A stretch of DNA of 64,000 nt from assembly GCF_900465315.1 (NCBI RefSeq), contig NZ_UBIX01000012.1, one strand, 5' to 3'. Both the position numbers and the translations under genes were made by a program. This stretch comes from Asaia bogorensis_B. GTDB lineage: Bacteria > Pseudomonadota > Alphaproteobacteria > Acetobacterales > Acetobacteraceae. Below, one piece after another: positions 52,398 through 62,028 of the stretch. The notes under the pieces were generated by a model. That model ran no database searches. It saw nothing but the letters and a program-made list of their open reading frames with translations, and was not told the DNA's origin. The stretch's first letter is position 1. Each line of letters opens with the position of its first letter.

Positions 52398-55300
52398 ATG
52401 AAAAACATCAGGCGCTTTGTCGCCCTAATGGAAACGTGGATCGATGATGCGGATCATTCTGCTGGCCGAACATTGGTTCGGACGAGCCTGGTCGTATTCG
52501 CCATTCTATGCATGGTGATAGCCGCCTTCGTGCATCTCAATCTTGCCGGGCAGACGCTTGTCTGTGTGTTTGGTATCGCGCTCTTCATGCTCGTCAACCG
52601 GCATCCTGGCCCGCGCGCTACCCTCGTGCTCAAGGGTCTCTCGATCATCGTTTCACTGCGCTATCTTAGCTGGCGGCTTACTGAAACACTCAATTTCAGC
52701 ACATGGACACAATCCGTGCTCGGCACTGTTCTGGTGATTGCCGAGATCTATGCTTTCGTCATGCTCATCCTGAGCTATTTCCAGACGCTTCATCCCCTTG
52801 AGCGCAAAGTTACGCCCATGCCAGCAGATGTTTCAGCCTGGCCTAGCGTCGATATTTATATTCCGACATATAACGAAGAACTGCGCATTGTCAGGCAGAC
52901 AGTCCTCGCGGCGATGGGGATTGACTGGCCGGATGATAGAATCAACGTATACCTTCTTGACGACGGGCACCGCGAAGAGTTCAGGGAATTCGCTGAATCC
53001 TGCGGCGCAGGTTATATAGCCCGTTCCGAACACAATCACGCCAAGGCGGGCAATCTGAATCACGCAATGCAACTCACGAAAGGTGAGCTGATTGCAATTT
53101 TTGACTGCGATCATATCGCAAGCAGAACATTCCTTCAGGAGACAGTCGCGCCGTTTCTCCTCAAGCCCCATCTCGCTCTTATCCAGACCCCCCATCATTT
53201 CTACTCACCCGATCCGTTTCAGCGCAATTTCTCACACGGGGCGATTGTTCCCCCCGAGGGAAATCTCTTCTACGGTCTTATTCAGGATGGTAACGATTTC
53301 TGGAATGCAACCTTCTTTTGCGGCTCCTGCGCCGTAATTCGACGCGCTGCCCTAGAGGAAATCGGTGGCGTGGCTGTCGAGACGGTGACAGAGGACATGC
53401 ACACAGCGCTCAAATTGCAGCGCCGTGGCTGGTCAACAGCTTATCTGGCGAAGCCCCTTGCTGCGGGCCTTTCGACCGAACGTCTGATTTTGCATGTGGG
53501 CCAACGCATGCGCTGGGCTCGCGGCATGCTGCAAATCCTTCGGCTTGATAACCCCCTTACGGGTCCCGGCCTGACTTTTGCTCAACGCCTTTGTTATTTC
53601 GCTGCGATCGCGAGCTTTCTTTTCGCCATACCACGACTCATCTTTCTGACGTCGCCAATGGCATATCTGCTGTTCAACCAGACCCTGATTGATGCCTCAC
53701 CGTTTGCCATTGCTGTGTATGCCGTTCCTCATCTTGTTCATAGCGTCCTGACATCGGCCCGCACCAATCGAAACTGGCGCTACTCGCTCTGGAGTGAGGT
53801 GTATGAGACGACACTCGCCCCTTTTCTCGCGCGAGTGAGCATCATGACACTCATCTTCCCACGCCGCGGCAAATTCAACGTTACAGAAAAAGGGGGATTA
53901 CTCGATCGTTCGTATCTGGACTGGAGCGCAATCTATCCGAATGTCTATCTTGCAATCGCGCTTTTCGTCGCATTTGGCGTCGGGGTGTATCGACTGGCAC
54001 ATACGCACAACGATACGATCGTCACAAACGCTCTACTGATGAACATTCTCTGGATTGCTGTCAGTATTGTCATTGTGCTGGCGGCCATTTCGATTGGTCG
54101 GGAGTCTATGCAGATTCGCCGCAGCCACCGCGTTGATATGATTGCACCTGTGACGGTGTGTACTGCGGATGGCCGTATGTTCCAGTATACGAGCGAGAAC
54201 ATGTCCAACGGCGGTGCCATGCTTCACGGCCATGCGCCAGTAGATGCATTGCCCGACGGTAGTCCGATCACCCTGATCGCAGCGGATCGGTCAGAAACCT
54301 ATGCACTTCCCGCGAAAGTCATTCGCGCCACGTCACAAGGCACACTCGCTATCAGCTGGGCCACGACAACCATTTTACAGGAGGCCCAGATCGTGCGCAT
54401 CATCTTCGGTCGGCGAGACGCATGGACCAGTTGGGCTGACTACAGACCTGACAGTCTGCCACGTTCTATCCTGTTGCTGCTGCGGAGCATTGTGGATCTC
54501 TTCAAGCCTGCGACCTTCCGCAAAAAGAGAGCGTCCGTTGCTCTCAAGCCGCGCATTGCACAATCCGTTCCTCAAAAAACGGCTGTCGTTGTGCGCCCCA
54601 AGGCCGGTCTGATAAAAGGGGTTGTTCTGTGTGCAAGTGTCGGGATGGCTCTGGCTATTCAGGATGCAAGAGCGCAGCAGGGTCCTTCGGATCTTCCGAT
54701 GCCAGCCGGCGCGGGCAGCCTGCCCGGATCCGTGCAAACACCGTCAGCATCGTCCCAGGCGATCGCTCCATCGGGTGTGCCCTCGCAAAACATCGCGCCC
54801 GTGGTTCATCCGCAAGCTTCACCGGAACTACAGCCTGCGACACCCGCTGCGGGCAATTCGTCACTGGAGCCGGGAGAAGGCGTTCGCCCGCAAATGGGAG
54901 ACAATATGCTAGTCCCAGGTCGGGACGAACTGGAAAATGCCAGGACGACGTCATGGAGTTTCAGTCAGCTGGGCAGTGCTGATACACTTATCATGACCCC
55001 CTGGATTCCGATCCAGGGCCTGGATTTTGGCATCCCTTCTTCCGATGTCGTCACTGCCGCGACACTTACCCTTCATGGCTCGATGTCGCCCGACATGCTA
55101 CCTGCCGGGAGTGGCGTGACTATTTTCCTCAATGATCAGTTCATCGGAGTTATTCATCCTGATAAGGCCAAGCCTCAGTTCGACGGGCTTTCCTTCACGA
55201 TAAATCCGCTCTTTTTCAGGGAGCACAATGTCCTGACCTTCCACTTCGCCGGGCAATACACGCTCAGCTGTGGAGACCAGACCAGCGCGATGCTCTGGGC

Positions 55301-57086
55301 GAAAGTGCTGGGACAGTCCAGCCTCTCCATCACCTCGGCCCCCTTGCCGCCGTCGCGCGATCTGGCGGCGCTACCGGCGCCCTTTTTCAATGATGCTGTT
55401 CTGACGCCTGCGCGGATCCCTTTTGTGATCGCCCGGCAGAGCTCAACTCATACCCTGGAGGCGTCGGCCACGCTCGCTTCATGGTTCGGCGCCCTGAGCG
55501 ACTATCGTGGAGCTTCTTTCCCCGTGCTTTCGCAATTACCTCCAACAGGTGGGGCGGTCGTTGTCGGCCCGGCATCGGAGCTCGGCCAGATCCTTGCAGG
55601 CCAGCTCCCCGTGTCAGGACCTACCGTTCTTGAGACGGTCAACGCCAATGATCCTTTCGGGGCAATCCTTGTCATAACGGGGCGTACAGACGATGAGGTG
55701 CTCGCCGCTGCTCGTTCCGTGGCGTTCTCCAGCAAGGGCTTTCCCCACCAATCTCGCATAAATGCGCCAACCGTCAGCATCGAGCCGCGCCGGCCATATG
55801 ATGCCCCGGGGTTTGTCTCCCGCAGTCAGCCCATACGTATCGGCGATCTGGTCTCGCTATCGACATTGCAGGGTTACGGGTACGTGCCGGGTACCATTTC
55901 TGTACCTTTCCGCACAACCCCGGACATCTATACGTGGCGCTCTCATCCACTGAGCATGCATTTTACGGTGCGCGGTCCGCTGGGTACCGAGATCGACCGC
56001 CAGCGCTCTCATGTAGATGTCAGCGTCAATGGTATCTACCTGAAAAGCGTCTCGCTCGCGCCGCCTTCGGAACTGCCGAACTGGCTTCGTCGCCTGTGGC
56101 CCGATGCTTCCCGTGCACAATCCGCCCACGTCTCAATCCCGCCTTGGGCGATTTATGGCGCCAATACGCTCGGCTTCTATCTTGAGAGCCGTCCCGTTGG
56201 CAGGCGCGATTGCAGCGGTATGACGCAAGACCTGCGTATGAGCATCGATCCTGACTCCACCATCGATCTCACACGGGCCTATCATTACACTCAGCTTCCC
56301 AATCTTGCCTATTTCGCTAATTCCGGCTTTCCCTTTACCCGGATGGCTGATCTCTCCGACACGGCAATCGTTGTGCCCGCTAATCACTCGGAAGGTGTTG
56401 AGTCTGCCTTTCTCGATCTGGTCGGGATGATCGGCGCGTCTACCCGTTTTCCGGTGTCAGGACTGACAGTTCTTCATGCTGATGCCGTATCGGAGACTGA
56501 GACCCGGAACCTGATCGTGATGGACACGTCCCTCACATCGCCATCTGTCGAGCGCTTTCTCCGCGGAACGCCGTACAGCTTTTCGGGCACAACACTGAAT
56601 TACACCCGGTCCGGCATTCTGCAACCCTTCCGCCTCCTTGCGCGATCGATGAATGGTAGTGATGACGGTGGACAGGCGAGCACATTGCAAGCCCTCGGGG
56701 CTACAACTTCGCTCGGTGACGGGGGAGCTCTGATCGAACGTCACTCCCCATTCTCGTCAAATGCCACAATGCTTCTGATGCTTAGTGAAAACCCACAGGG
56801 GCTGGAGCGCCTCATACAGGCGATGCGCAACCCCAAGACCCAGCCCATGATTCAGGGTGACCTGACGCTGATCAACGGGACGCATATCCTGGCTACGCGA
56901 AACCTGTCGACTTATCCGATCGGTTCAGTACCATTCTGGTTCTGGCCCGATCTCTATCTTGGTGATCACCCGTTTCGCGTCATCCTGCTCGCCGTTGTCG
57001 GCGTCGGCCTGGGCGTTCTGATCCTGTTCCGGGTTCTAACCAATCATGCACGACGTCGCGCCAGGGAATTGCATCGTGATCGCTGA
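52398..57086 (+). CDS. bcsAB: Fused cellulose synthase BcsA-BcsB
   Basis: A 1,562-residue fusion. The BcsA part starts with membrane helices, then the GT2 catalytic core: LLDDGH (about residue 188), FDCDH (about 235), the TED motif (about 330) and QRMRW (about 367). A PilZ domain for cyclic di-GMP starts at about residue 572 with RRSHR and continues to SNGGAML. A helix near residue 735 (VVLCASVGMALAIQ) leads into the BcsB part, a periplasmic pair of carbohydrate-binding and flavodoxin-like domains, ended by a final helix (VILLAVVGVGLGVLILF). The fusion is the acetic acid bacterium type (AcsAB). It polymerises UDP-glucose and passes the chain to BcsC. Confidence 0.96.
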   Translation: MKNIRRFVALMETWIDDADHSAGRTLVRTSLVVFAILCMVIAAFVHLNLAGQTLVCVFGIALFMLVNRHPGPRATLVLKGLSIIVSLRYLSWRLTETLNFSTWTQSVLGTVLVIAEIYAFVMLILSYFQTLHPLERKVTPMPADVSAWPSVDIYIPTYNEELRIVRQTVLAAMGIDWPDDRINVYLLDDGHREEFREFAESCGAGYIARSEHNHAKAGNLNHAMQLTKGELIAIFDCDHIASRTFLQETVAPFLLKPHLALIQTPHHFYSPDPFQRNFSHGAIVPPEGNLFYGLIQDGNDFWNATFFCGSCAVIRRAALEEIGGVAVETVTEDMHTALKLQRRGWSTAYLAKPLAAGLSTERLILHVGQRMRWARGMLQILRLDNPLTGPGLTFAQRLCYFAAIASFLFAIPRLIFLTSPMAYLLFNQTLIDASPFAIAVYAVPHLVHSVLTSARTNRNWRYSLWSEVYETTLAPFLARVSIMTLIFPRRGKFNVTEKGGLLDRSYLDWSAIYPNVYLAIALFVAFGVGVYRLAHTHNDTIVTNALLMNILWIAVSIVIVLAAISIGRESMQIRRSHRVDMIAPVTVCTADGRMFQYTSENMSNGGAMLHGHAPVDALPDGSPITLIAADRSETYALPAKVIRATSQGTLAISWATTTILQEAQIVRIIFGRRDAWTSWADYRPDSLPRSILLLLRSIVDLFKPATFRKKRASVALKPRIAQSVPQKTAVVVRPKAGLIKGVVLCASVGMALAIQDARAQQGPSDLPMPAGAGSLPGSVQTPSASSQAIAPSGVPSQNIAPVVHPQASPELQPATPAAGNSSLEPGEGVRPQMGDNMLVPGRDELENARTTSWSFSQLGSADTLIMTPWIPIQGLDFGIPSSDVVTAATLTLHGSMSPDMLPAGSGVTIFLNDQFIGVIHPDKAKPQFDGLSFTINPLFFREHNVLTFHFAGQYTLSCGDQTSAMLWAKVLGQSSLSITSAPLPPSRDLAALPAPFFNDAVLTPARIPFVIARQSSTHTLEASATLASWFGALSDYRGASFPVLSQLPPTGGAVVVGPASELGQILAGQLPVSGPTVLETVNANDPFGAILVITGRTDDEVLAAARSVAFSSKGFPHQSRINAPTVSIEPRRPYDAPGFVSRSQPIRIGDLVSLSTLQGYGYVPGTISVPFRTTPDIYTWRSHPLSMHFTVRGPLGTEIDRQRSHVDVSVNGIYLKSVSLAPPSELPNWLRRLWPDASRAQSAHVSIPPWAIYGANTLGFYLESRPVGRRDCSGMTQDLRMSIDPDSTIDLTRAYHYTQLPNLAYFANSGFPFTRMADLSDTAIVVPANHSEGVESAFLDLVGMIGASTRFPVSGLTVLHADAVSETETRNLIVMDTSLTSPSVERFLRGTPYSFSGTTLNYTRSGILQPFRLLARSMNGSDDGGQASTLQALGATTSLGDGGALIERHSPFSSNATMLLMLSENPQGLERLIQAMRNPKTQPMIQGDLTLINGTHILATRNLSTYPIGSVPFWFWPDLYLGDHPFRVILLAVVGVGLGVLILFRVLTNHARRRARELHRDR

Positions 57087-57093
57087 ACGCACA

Positions 57094-60000
57094 ATGTTTT
57101 GCAGGCTCGCACTTCGAGCCATGCTTCTCGCCAGTATTGCCTCCGGCCAGGCTTTCGCTGATGGAGTGCCGACAACAAATTCATTGTCTCTGGATACCAG
57201 CAAGATCCTCCCGGGAGTGGTGAAACGGGCTCGATACTGGTTCGAGCATGGTCGTATGGACGATGCGCGCATCGCGCTTAATCAGGCTAAGCAGCTGGCC
57301 CCCTCCGACCCGGACGTTCTCGTGCTGGAGGGCCAAATGAGCCTTCAGCAAGGCGATATTGCTGCGGCACATCGGATTCTCAAGCAGATACGCGATCACA
57401 GTAACGATCCGGATGCGGGGCGATTGCTTGATATGGATCTTCAGGCGCGTTCTGCGCCTGGGGCTGATATCCAGAATGCCAGAGCCCTCGCGCAACGCGG
57501 TGCGACAACGCAGGCGGCTGCGGCGTATCTGAAGGCCTTTCCAGACCGTCCCCCATCGCTTTACGCGCTCGAGTACTATCGTACTCTTGCTGGTGTGCCT
57601 GCGGAACGTGAAAAGGCGCAGCATGGTCTGGCAAAACTCGTTGCGGGGGCCCCAAACAACATTGAGTATCAGATTGCCTATGCCCAGTCTCTTGTTTGGG
57701 ACGAGAAGAACCGTGTAATCGGTATCCAGCGTCTGGAAGCGCTGGCGAAAATGTCAGGCCTTACAGAAGCACAGCGCCAGCAGATAAACTCCACAGCGAG
57801 ACAATCTGTTCTCTGGCTACCCGCCACAGCCTCGTCAGATTCAGTAATAAGCTCCTACCTGGCTTCACATCCTGAAGACAAGGACATTCAGGCCCTGCGC
57901 GGGCGAGCACTGGGCCAGACACTCAAACCATTCGAAATCGAACGACAGAAAGGCTGGGATGCCCTCCGGGCCGATAATCTGCAGGCTGCCGTCGTCTCGT
58001 TCCGGCAGGCACTGACGACAGCGCCTAATGACCCTGATACCCTGGGCGGGCTTGGCGTTACATTGCTGCGTCAGCATCGCGACGCAGAAGCCAAGACTTA
58101 TCTGGATCGTGCCATGGAGGCAGATCCGTCATCCGCAGCACGCTGGAAAGCTGCCGAGAGCGGTGCCGTGCTCAACGATTCCTACGCCAAAGCGAACTTC
58201 CTTTTCAATCATGGACGATATGAAGAGACGCTTGCGCTGATCAGTCCCATGATCAGACAGTCGCCGGGACAATCATGGCTCCGCGCTATGCGCGCTGACA
58301 TCCTGGAGCGAACGGGTCGACGTGACGAGGCTATTGCCGCCTATGAATCTCTCATCGCGGCAGAACCGCGCAATGCCTCGTATCGTGAACGACTAGTGCG
58401 CGCACTGATCGAGGATCATCGTTATGACGAGGCCAGTTCAGCACTTGCCCAAAGTCCGATCGCGAACCCGCAGCTCAAGGCCCTGATCTATGATCGTCAG
58501 GCGGACCTGGCTTCAACGCAAACAGATCGGCTCGCGATCTTCCAGCGTGCTGATCAGGAGAACGCGCTGTCTCCGTGGTCACGGCTGCATTACGCGCAGG
58601 CCTTGCTCGCCGAGAACCGTCGCGCCGATGCTGAACAGGTCATGGCACCGCTGACGCAAGGTAAAGAACCGGGCGATCCTGCTGCCCTTCAGGCTGCCCT
58701 GTTTTATGCCGCGCAGACGGGGGATGAGAGTGATATCGCCAGATTGCGGGCGCAGGTCCCGGAGCGGTCGATGACTGCCGATCTGCGCCAGGTGCTCCGA
58801 CAGGCCGATTTGCGGGCACAGGTGTCAAACGCGCCAACCGACCCTGACTCGGCACGTTTCTATTTCGCCCATCTGCTTGATCAGGGTGACCCTGATGGCA
58901 GTCTCGCCCAGCTTGTCGCGACAACGCTCTATGATCGCGGCGACCGTTCTGGCGCATCTCAAATTCTTGATCTGCAACTCGCTCGTGATGGCGGACGTCT
59001 CACCTCTGCCCAGAAGCTCGCCTATGCAGGTGCCTATCTACATATGCACGATCTTGAGCGGGCGAGGCGGCTATCAGCATCGTTGAAAAGCGCATCGCTC
59101 GACGCCACGCAGTCGGCGCAGCTCGCCCAGATCGATACAGGTCTGGCGGTGGCGACGTCGGATCATCTCAACGATCAGGGTAAGCGTGCCCAGGCCTACG
59201 AGGCGCTCGCGCCTGCACTGGACAGGCAGAACCCGCCGGTTGCAGCGAACCTCGCCCTTGCTCGCCTCTACAGTTCGGGTGGGCAATACGCGCAGGCCTA
59301 TCAGATCACCCTGCAAGCAGTACAGCATGATCCCAGTGATCTTGATGCGCGGCTGGCTCTGGTCCAGACCTGTATTTCGATGCACCGCTATGCCGAGGCG
59401 AGCGGCTACGTTCAGCAGATGAATGCGATAGCCCCCTCAGACCCGAGGAGCTGGTACGCTGCAGCGCAGCTTGACCGCGCCAGGGGCAATATCCGTGCAG
59501 CCGTACGAGAGCTCGCACAAGCCCGTCTGCTGCGGGTCGAGCAGATCGCACCGAGTCATGAATCCTATATGAGACGGGCCAATCCCTTCGCTAGCGAGGA
59601 TGTTGCGGTGCAGGATCGCCAGACGGATCCGTTGATCCGTCAGATGGATGCCGACCTGACGCAGATCAGTGACAGCATGGCCGCTTCAGTCACCATCTCG
59701 CCCGGTATCGACAGCCGTTCGGGATCGGGCTTGAACGGGCTTGGCAATGTGACGACCGATATTGCCGGATCGTTACCTGTCGGGGGAGGGCATATCCGGC
59801 TCGCCGCAACACCTACTTTCCTGAACAGCCGGTCCTACCGCAGCGGCGATGTGAACGGGCCACGCAATATCGGGTACAATCCACTCAACACAGTGGTAGG
59901 TGGCCCGCTCAACCAGAGCAGCTCGCTGAACGCGACAGGCGTCGCACTATCGGCGCGATATGACTGGCGGTGGTTAACGCTTGATGCCGGGACATCGCCG

Positions 60001-60774
60001 CTCGGTTTTGCAGTGACGAATGTGCTCGGTGGAGTCAGTATAGCGCCACAGCTTGCCAGAAACACAATTCTGACGGTTGGGGTTGAACGACGTTCAGTGC
60101 AGGACTCACTCATTTCCTACGCTGGCTTGCGTGATGCCTCAGGCGCGACATGGGGTGGCGTCGTGCGTAACCGGCTGTATGCCCAGCTCGCCTATGGTGA
60201 CGAAAATGCCTCCCTCTACATGCGCGGCGGTGGGTCGTACCTGACAGGGCGAAACACCCGCAGCAATACGGGCTATGAAGCCGGGGCTGGCGGACAGATC
60301 AAGGTCTGGGGGCAGGAACGGCCTGATCTTCAGCAAAACCTGCACGTTGGCATGGATCTCACCTGGTTTGGCTACGATCGTAACGAGTATCAATTTACAT
60401 TTGGTAATGGTGGATACTTCTCACCGCAGAACTTCCTTGCTTTTACATTTCCTGTTACTTACGCCGGCACTTACAAGCAGATCGATTGGCGCCTGATAGG
60501 TCGTGCAGGATACCAGACCTATCACTCGTCGCGCTCTCAAACCTTCCCAGCCAGCGCGGACACGCAGGCTCTGCTTGCTAATGTTGCGCCGCTATATGCC
60601 TATCAGGATGGAAATTCTGCCAATGGCCTGACAGGTGGAATTTACGGTGCCATCGATTATCGCGTAACTCCAAACCTGAAGCTCAGCCTCAATGCGGATT
60701 ACCAGAAGGCCGGGCCCTGGAATGAGGTGCGCGCCTTTGTTGCTGCAAAATATAGCTTTTTGGGGACGAAATGA
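57094..60774 (+). CDS. bcsC: Cellulose export protein BcsC
   Basis: A 1,226-residue protein from the ATG at 57094. An open frame from 57046 overlaps bcsAB by 41 bases, but 57094 starts the signal peptide (MFCRLALRAMLLASIASGQAFA), so it is chosen. The bulk, to about residue 900, is repeated TPR-like helices (for example ALNQAKQLAPSDPDVLVLEGQMSLQQGDIAAA), which bind peptidoglycan or the synthase in the periplasm. The C-terminal 300 residues form the BCSC_C outer-membrane barrel, with ITTDIAG-like strands and an ending YSFLGTK. It carries the glucan through the outer membrane. The family call is firm. Confidence 0.95.
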   Translation: MFCRLALRAMLLASIASGQAFADGVPTTNSLSLDTSKILPGVVKRARYWFEHGRMDDARIALNQAKQLAPSDPDVLVLEGQMSLQQGDIAAAHRILKQIRDHSNDPDAGRLLDMDLQARSAPGADIQNARALAQRGATTQAAAAYLKAFPDRPPSLYALEYYRTLAGVPAEREKAQHGLAKLVAGAPNNIEYQIAYAQSLVWDEKNRVIGIQRLEALAKMSGLTEAQRQQINSTARQSVLWLPATASSDSVISSYLASHPEDKDIQALRGRALGQTLKPFEIERQKGWDALRADNLQAAVVSFRQALTTAPNDPDTLGGLGVTLLRQHRDAEAKTYLDRAMEADPSSAARWKAAESGAVLNDSYAKANFLFNHGRYEETLALISPMIRQSPGQSWLRAMRADILERTGRRDEAIAAYESLIAAEPRNASYRERLVRALIEDHRYDEASSALAQSPIANPQLKALIYDRQADLASTQTDRLAIFQRADQENALSPWSRLHYAQALLAENRRADAEQVMAPLTQGKEPGDPAALQAALFYAAQTGDESDIARLRAQVPERSMTADLRQVLRQADLRAQVSNAPTDPDSARFYFAHLLDQGDPDGSLAQLVATTLYDRGDRSGASQILDLQLARDGGRLTSAQKLAYAGAYLHMHDLERARRLSASLKSASLDATQSAQLAQIDTGLAVATSDHLNDQGKRAQAYEALAPALDRQNPPVAANLALARLYSSGGQYAQAYQITLQAVQHDPSDLDARLALVQTCISMHRYAEASGYVQQMNAIAPSDPRSWYAAAQLDRARGNIRAAVRELAQARLLRVEQIAPSHESYMRRANPFASEDVAVQDRQTDPLIRQMDADLTQISDSMAASVTISPGIDSRSGSGLNGLGNVTTDIAGSLPVGGGHIRLAATPTFLNSRSYRSGDVNGPRNIGYNPLNTVVGGPLNQSSSLNATGVALSARYDWRWLTLDAGTSPLGFAVTNVLGGVSIAPQLARNTILTVGVERRSVQDSLISYAGLRDASGATWGGVVRNRLYAQLAYGDENASLYMRGGGSYLTGRNTRSNTGYEAGAGGQIKVWGQERPDLQQNLHVGMDLTWFGYDRNEYQFTFGNGGYFSPQNFLAFTFPVTYAGTYKQIDWRLIGRAGYQTYHSSRSQTFPASADTQALLANVAPLYAYQDGNSANGLTGGIYGAIDYRVTPNLKLSLNADYQKAGPWNEVRAFVAAKYSFLGTK

Positions 60775-61193
60775 TTTCGCCTGATTTCTCACTTTTTATC
60801 CATTCTCTCGCAACCGAACTCGAACTTCAGGCCGGGGCGGAGGAGAGTGATGCACTTCTTTTCAGCATCGGCAAACGTGTGGCCGCGCGTCTGCCCCTGC
60901 CACATTGCCATACCACAGCGTCCTTCGAGCTCGAATGCAACGCCATACTGGCGCTCATAGGCTGGGGGCGGATCGCACTTGAATACGATCCGCAAAAAAA
61001 TATCCTGCATTTATATATCAACGATCATCCACAGGTTGGGGCACTGGGGAAACCGGTCGGGACCTGGTTTGCCAGCTTCTACGCTGGAGCGCTCACCGCC
61101 TGGTTTGCTCAAACGGGCGAGACGGTGACGCTCCGCCATGTAACTGCGGCGAGTGGAAATGGGCTGGCATTCGCGGTTGATGCCCGCGACTAG
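60771..61193 (+). CDS. bcsD: Cellulose synthase subunit BcsD
   Basis: A 140-residue BcsD. The sequence SLFIHSLATELELQAGAEESDALLFSIGKRVAARLPLP and GTWFASFYAGALTAWFAQTGE matches the family, which forms an octameric ring in the periplasm that guides four glucan chains into a crystalline ribbon. It overlaps bcsC by four bases (ATGA) and closes the core operon. Presence of BcsD defines a type I operon and predicts crystalline, pellicle-forming cellulose. Confidence 0.92.
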   Translation: MISPDFSLFIHSLATELELQAGAEESDALLFSIGKRVAARLPLPHCHTTASFELECNAILALIGWGRIALEYDPQKNILHLYINDHPQVGALGKPVGTWFASFYAGALTAWFAQTGETVTLRHVTAASGNGLAFAVDARD

Positions 61194-61342
61194 GCCTTCA
61201 GGGTCGGCCCGCGATGATGTGATTGATGCATCCGTATCGAGACGCATCGATCTCCAGCCGCTGTGCGTTTGGATATCGTGACGCGCCCCGACGGTATCAG
61301 GCGCAACCCGTGTTATCGACCCTCGCCAGAAGGAGACCTTTC

Positions 61343-61525
61343 ATGCGCGACACTCAAGAGGACAACGCCTTGCAAACAGAGATTCGATTGCTTGTCGAGG
61401 AGATCCAGAGTGACGCCGAGAAGCTGAATATCGTCGCCGATCGCTCCACTATCAACGATGATCTCAAGCATGCGATCGCCAGTCTCGCCGATAAGATCAA
61501 TGGATTACATTCCCTGATCAGGTGA
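61343..61525 (+). CDS. Small helical protein downstream of bcsD
   Basis: A 60-residue protein with AAGGAG eight bases before the ATG. The sequence DNALQTEIRLLVEEIQSDAEKLNIVADRSTINDDLKHAIASLADKINGLHSLIR has heptad-like spacing of Leu/Ile and is wholly helical by eye. No family was recognised, and a link to cellulose synthesis rests on position only (150 bases behind bcsD, same strand). The longer frame open from 61223 is rejected for lack of a ribosome site. Confidence 0.55.
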   Translation: MRDTQEDNALQTEIRLLVEEIQSDAEKLNIVADRSTINDDLKHAIASLADKINGLHSLIR

Positions 61526-61589
61526 GCATAGATATTCCCGCTTCGAGTTCACAGGTTCGATGTGAGGGAATGAACATAAGCCTCCTCGT

Positions 61590-61880
61590 TGATGATGCCG
61601 TCACCCGGCGCATCGAAGAAGGCATCCGAATGGTGTCAGCTGATGTTCAGCCTGGAGCGACACCTTCGGCCAGATCCTCCCCAACACAAATCCGGCCGCT
61701 CGAACTCACGAAGCTGCAGGGTTGGCATCTTCTGCGGGATATTCAGTAGCCGCTCTCGGATTGCATCGAAGCGCAACATGCGCTGAAGCAAGCGAAAGAG
61801 GATGACACCCTTCCATTTGCCGTCGATCAGCTGAAACCCGGCCTTGAGGGCGCAGCGGAGGCTGGAATCAAGTGTCCGAA
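61590..61880 (-). pseudogene. Decayed HxlR-family transcription regulator
   Basis: The minus strand encodes LKAGFQLIDGKWKGVILFRLLQRMLRFDAIRERLLNIPQKMPTLQLREFER, which is plainly the winged-helix core of HxlR regulators (compare LIGGKWKxLIL..L...RF.ELR..LPGISQKMLTQQLRELE). The frame then goes wrong (PDLCWGG), while another frame continues with GFVLGRIWPKVSLQAEHQLTPFGCLL, matching the family's GLVxRxxYPxVPPxVEYxLTPxG. One frameshift therefore splits the gene, several key residues have changed, and no full N-terminus or clean stop is seen. It is a broken gene between the cellulose and secretion loci. Confidence 0.7.
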
Positions 61881-62028
61881 GACAGATATGTGGTAGAACG
61901 GTGTTTCGCTGGATACTACGGGCGTTGAATGTGCGTTCCTGCCTTGTCGGGGCCCCGTGATAATTACGGGACAACCCGGTTTGAGGACGTGCATCGTCCC
62001 CCTGCTGCGCGAATTCCCCTCTCGCACG

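Noticed and set aside
61522..61749. A 75-residue plus-strand ORF with GTG start overlapping the small helical gene
   Set aside because: The opposite strand carries the readable HxlR remnant, which explains the open frame better; no ribosome site or family was found.
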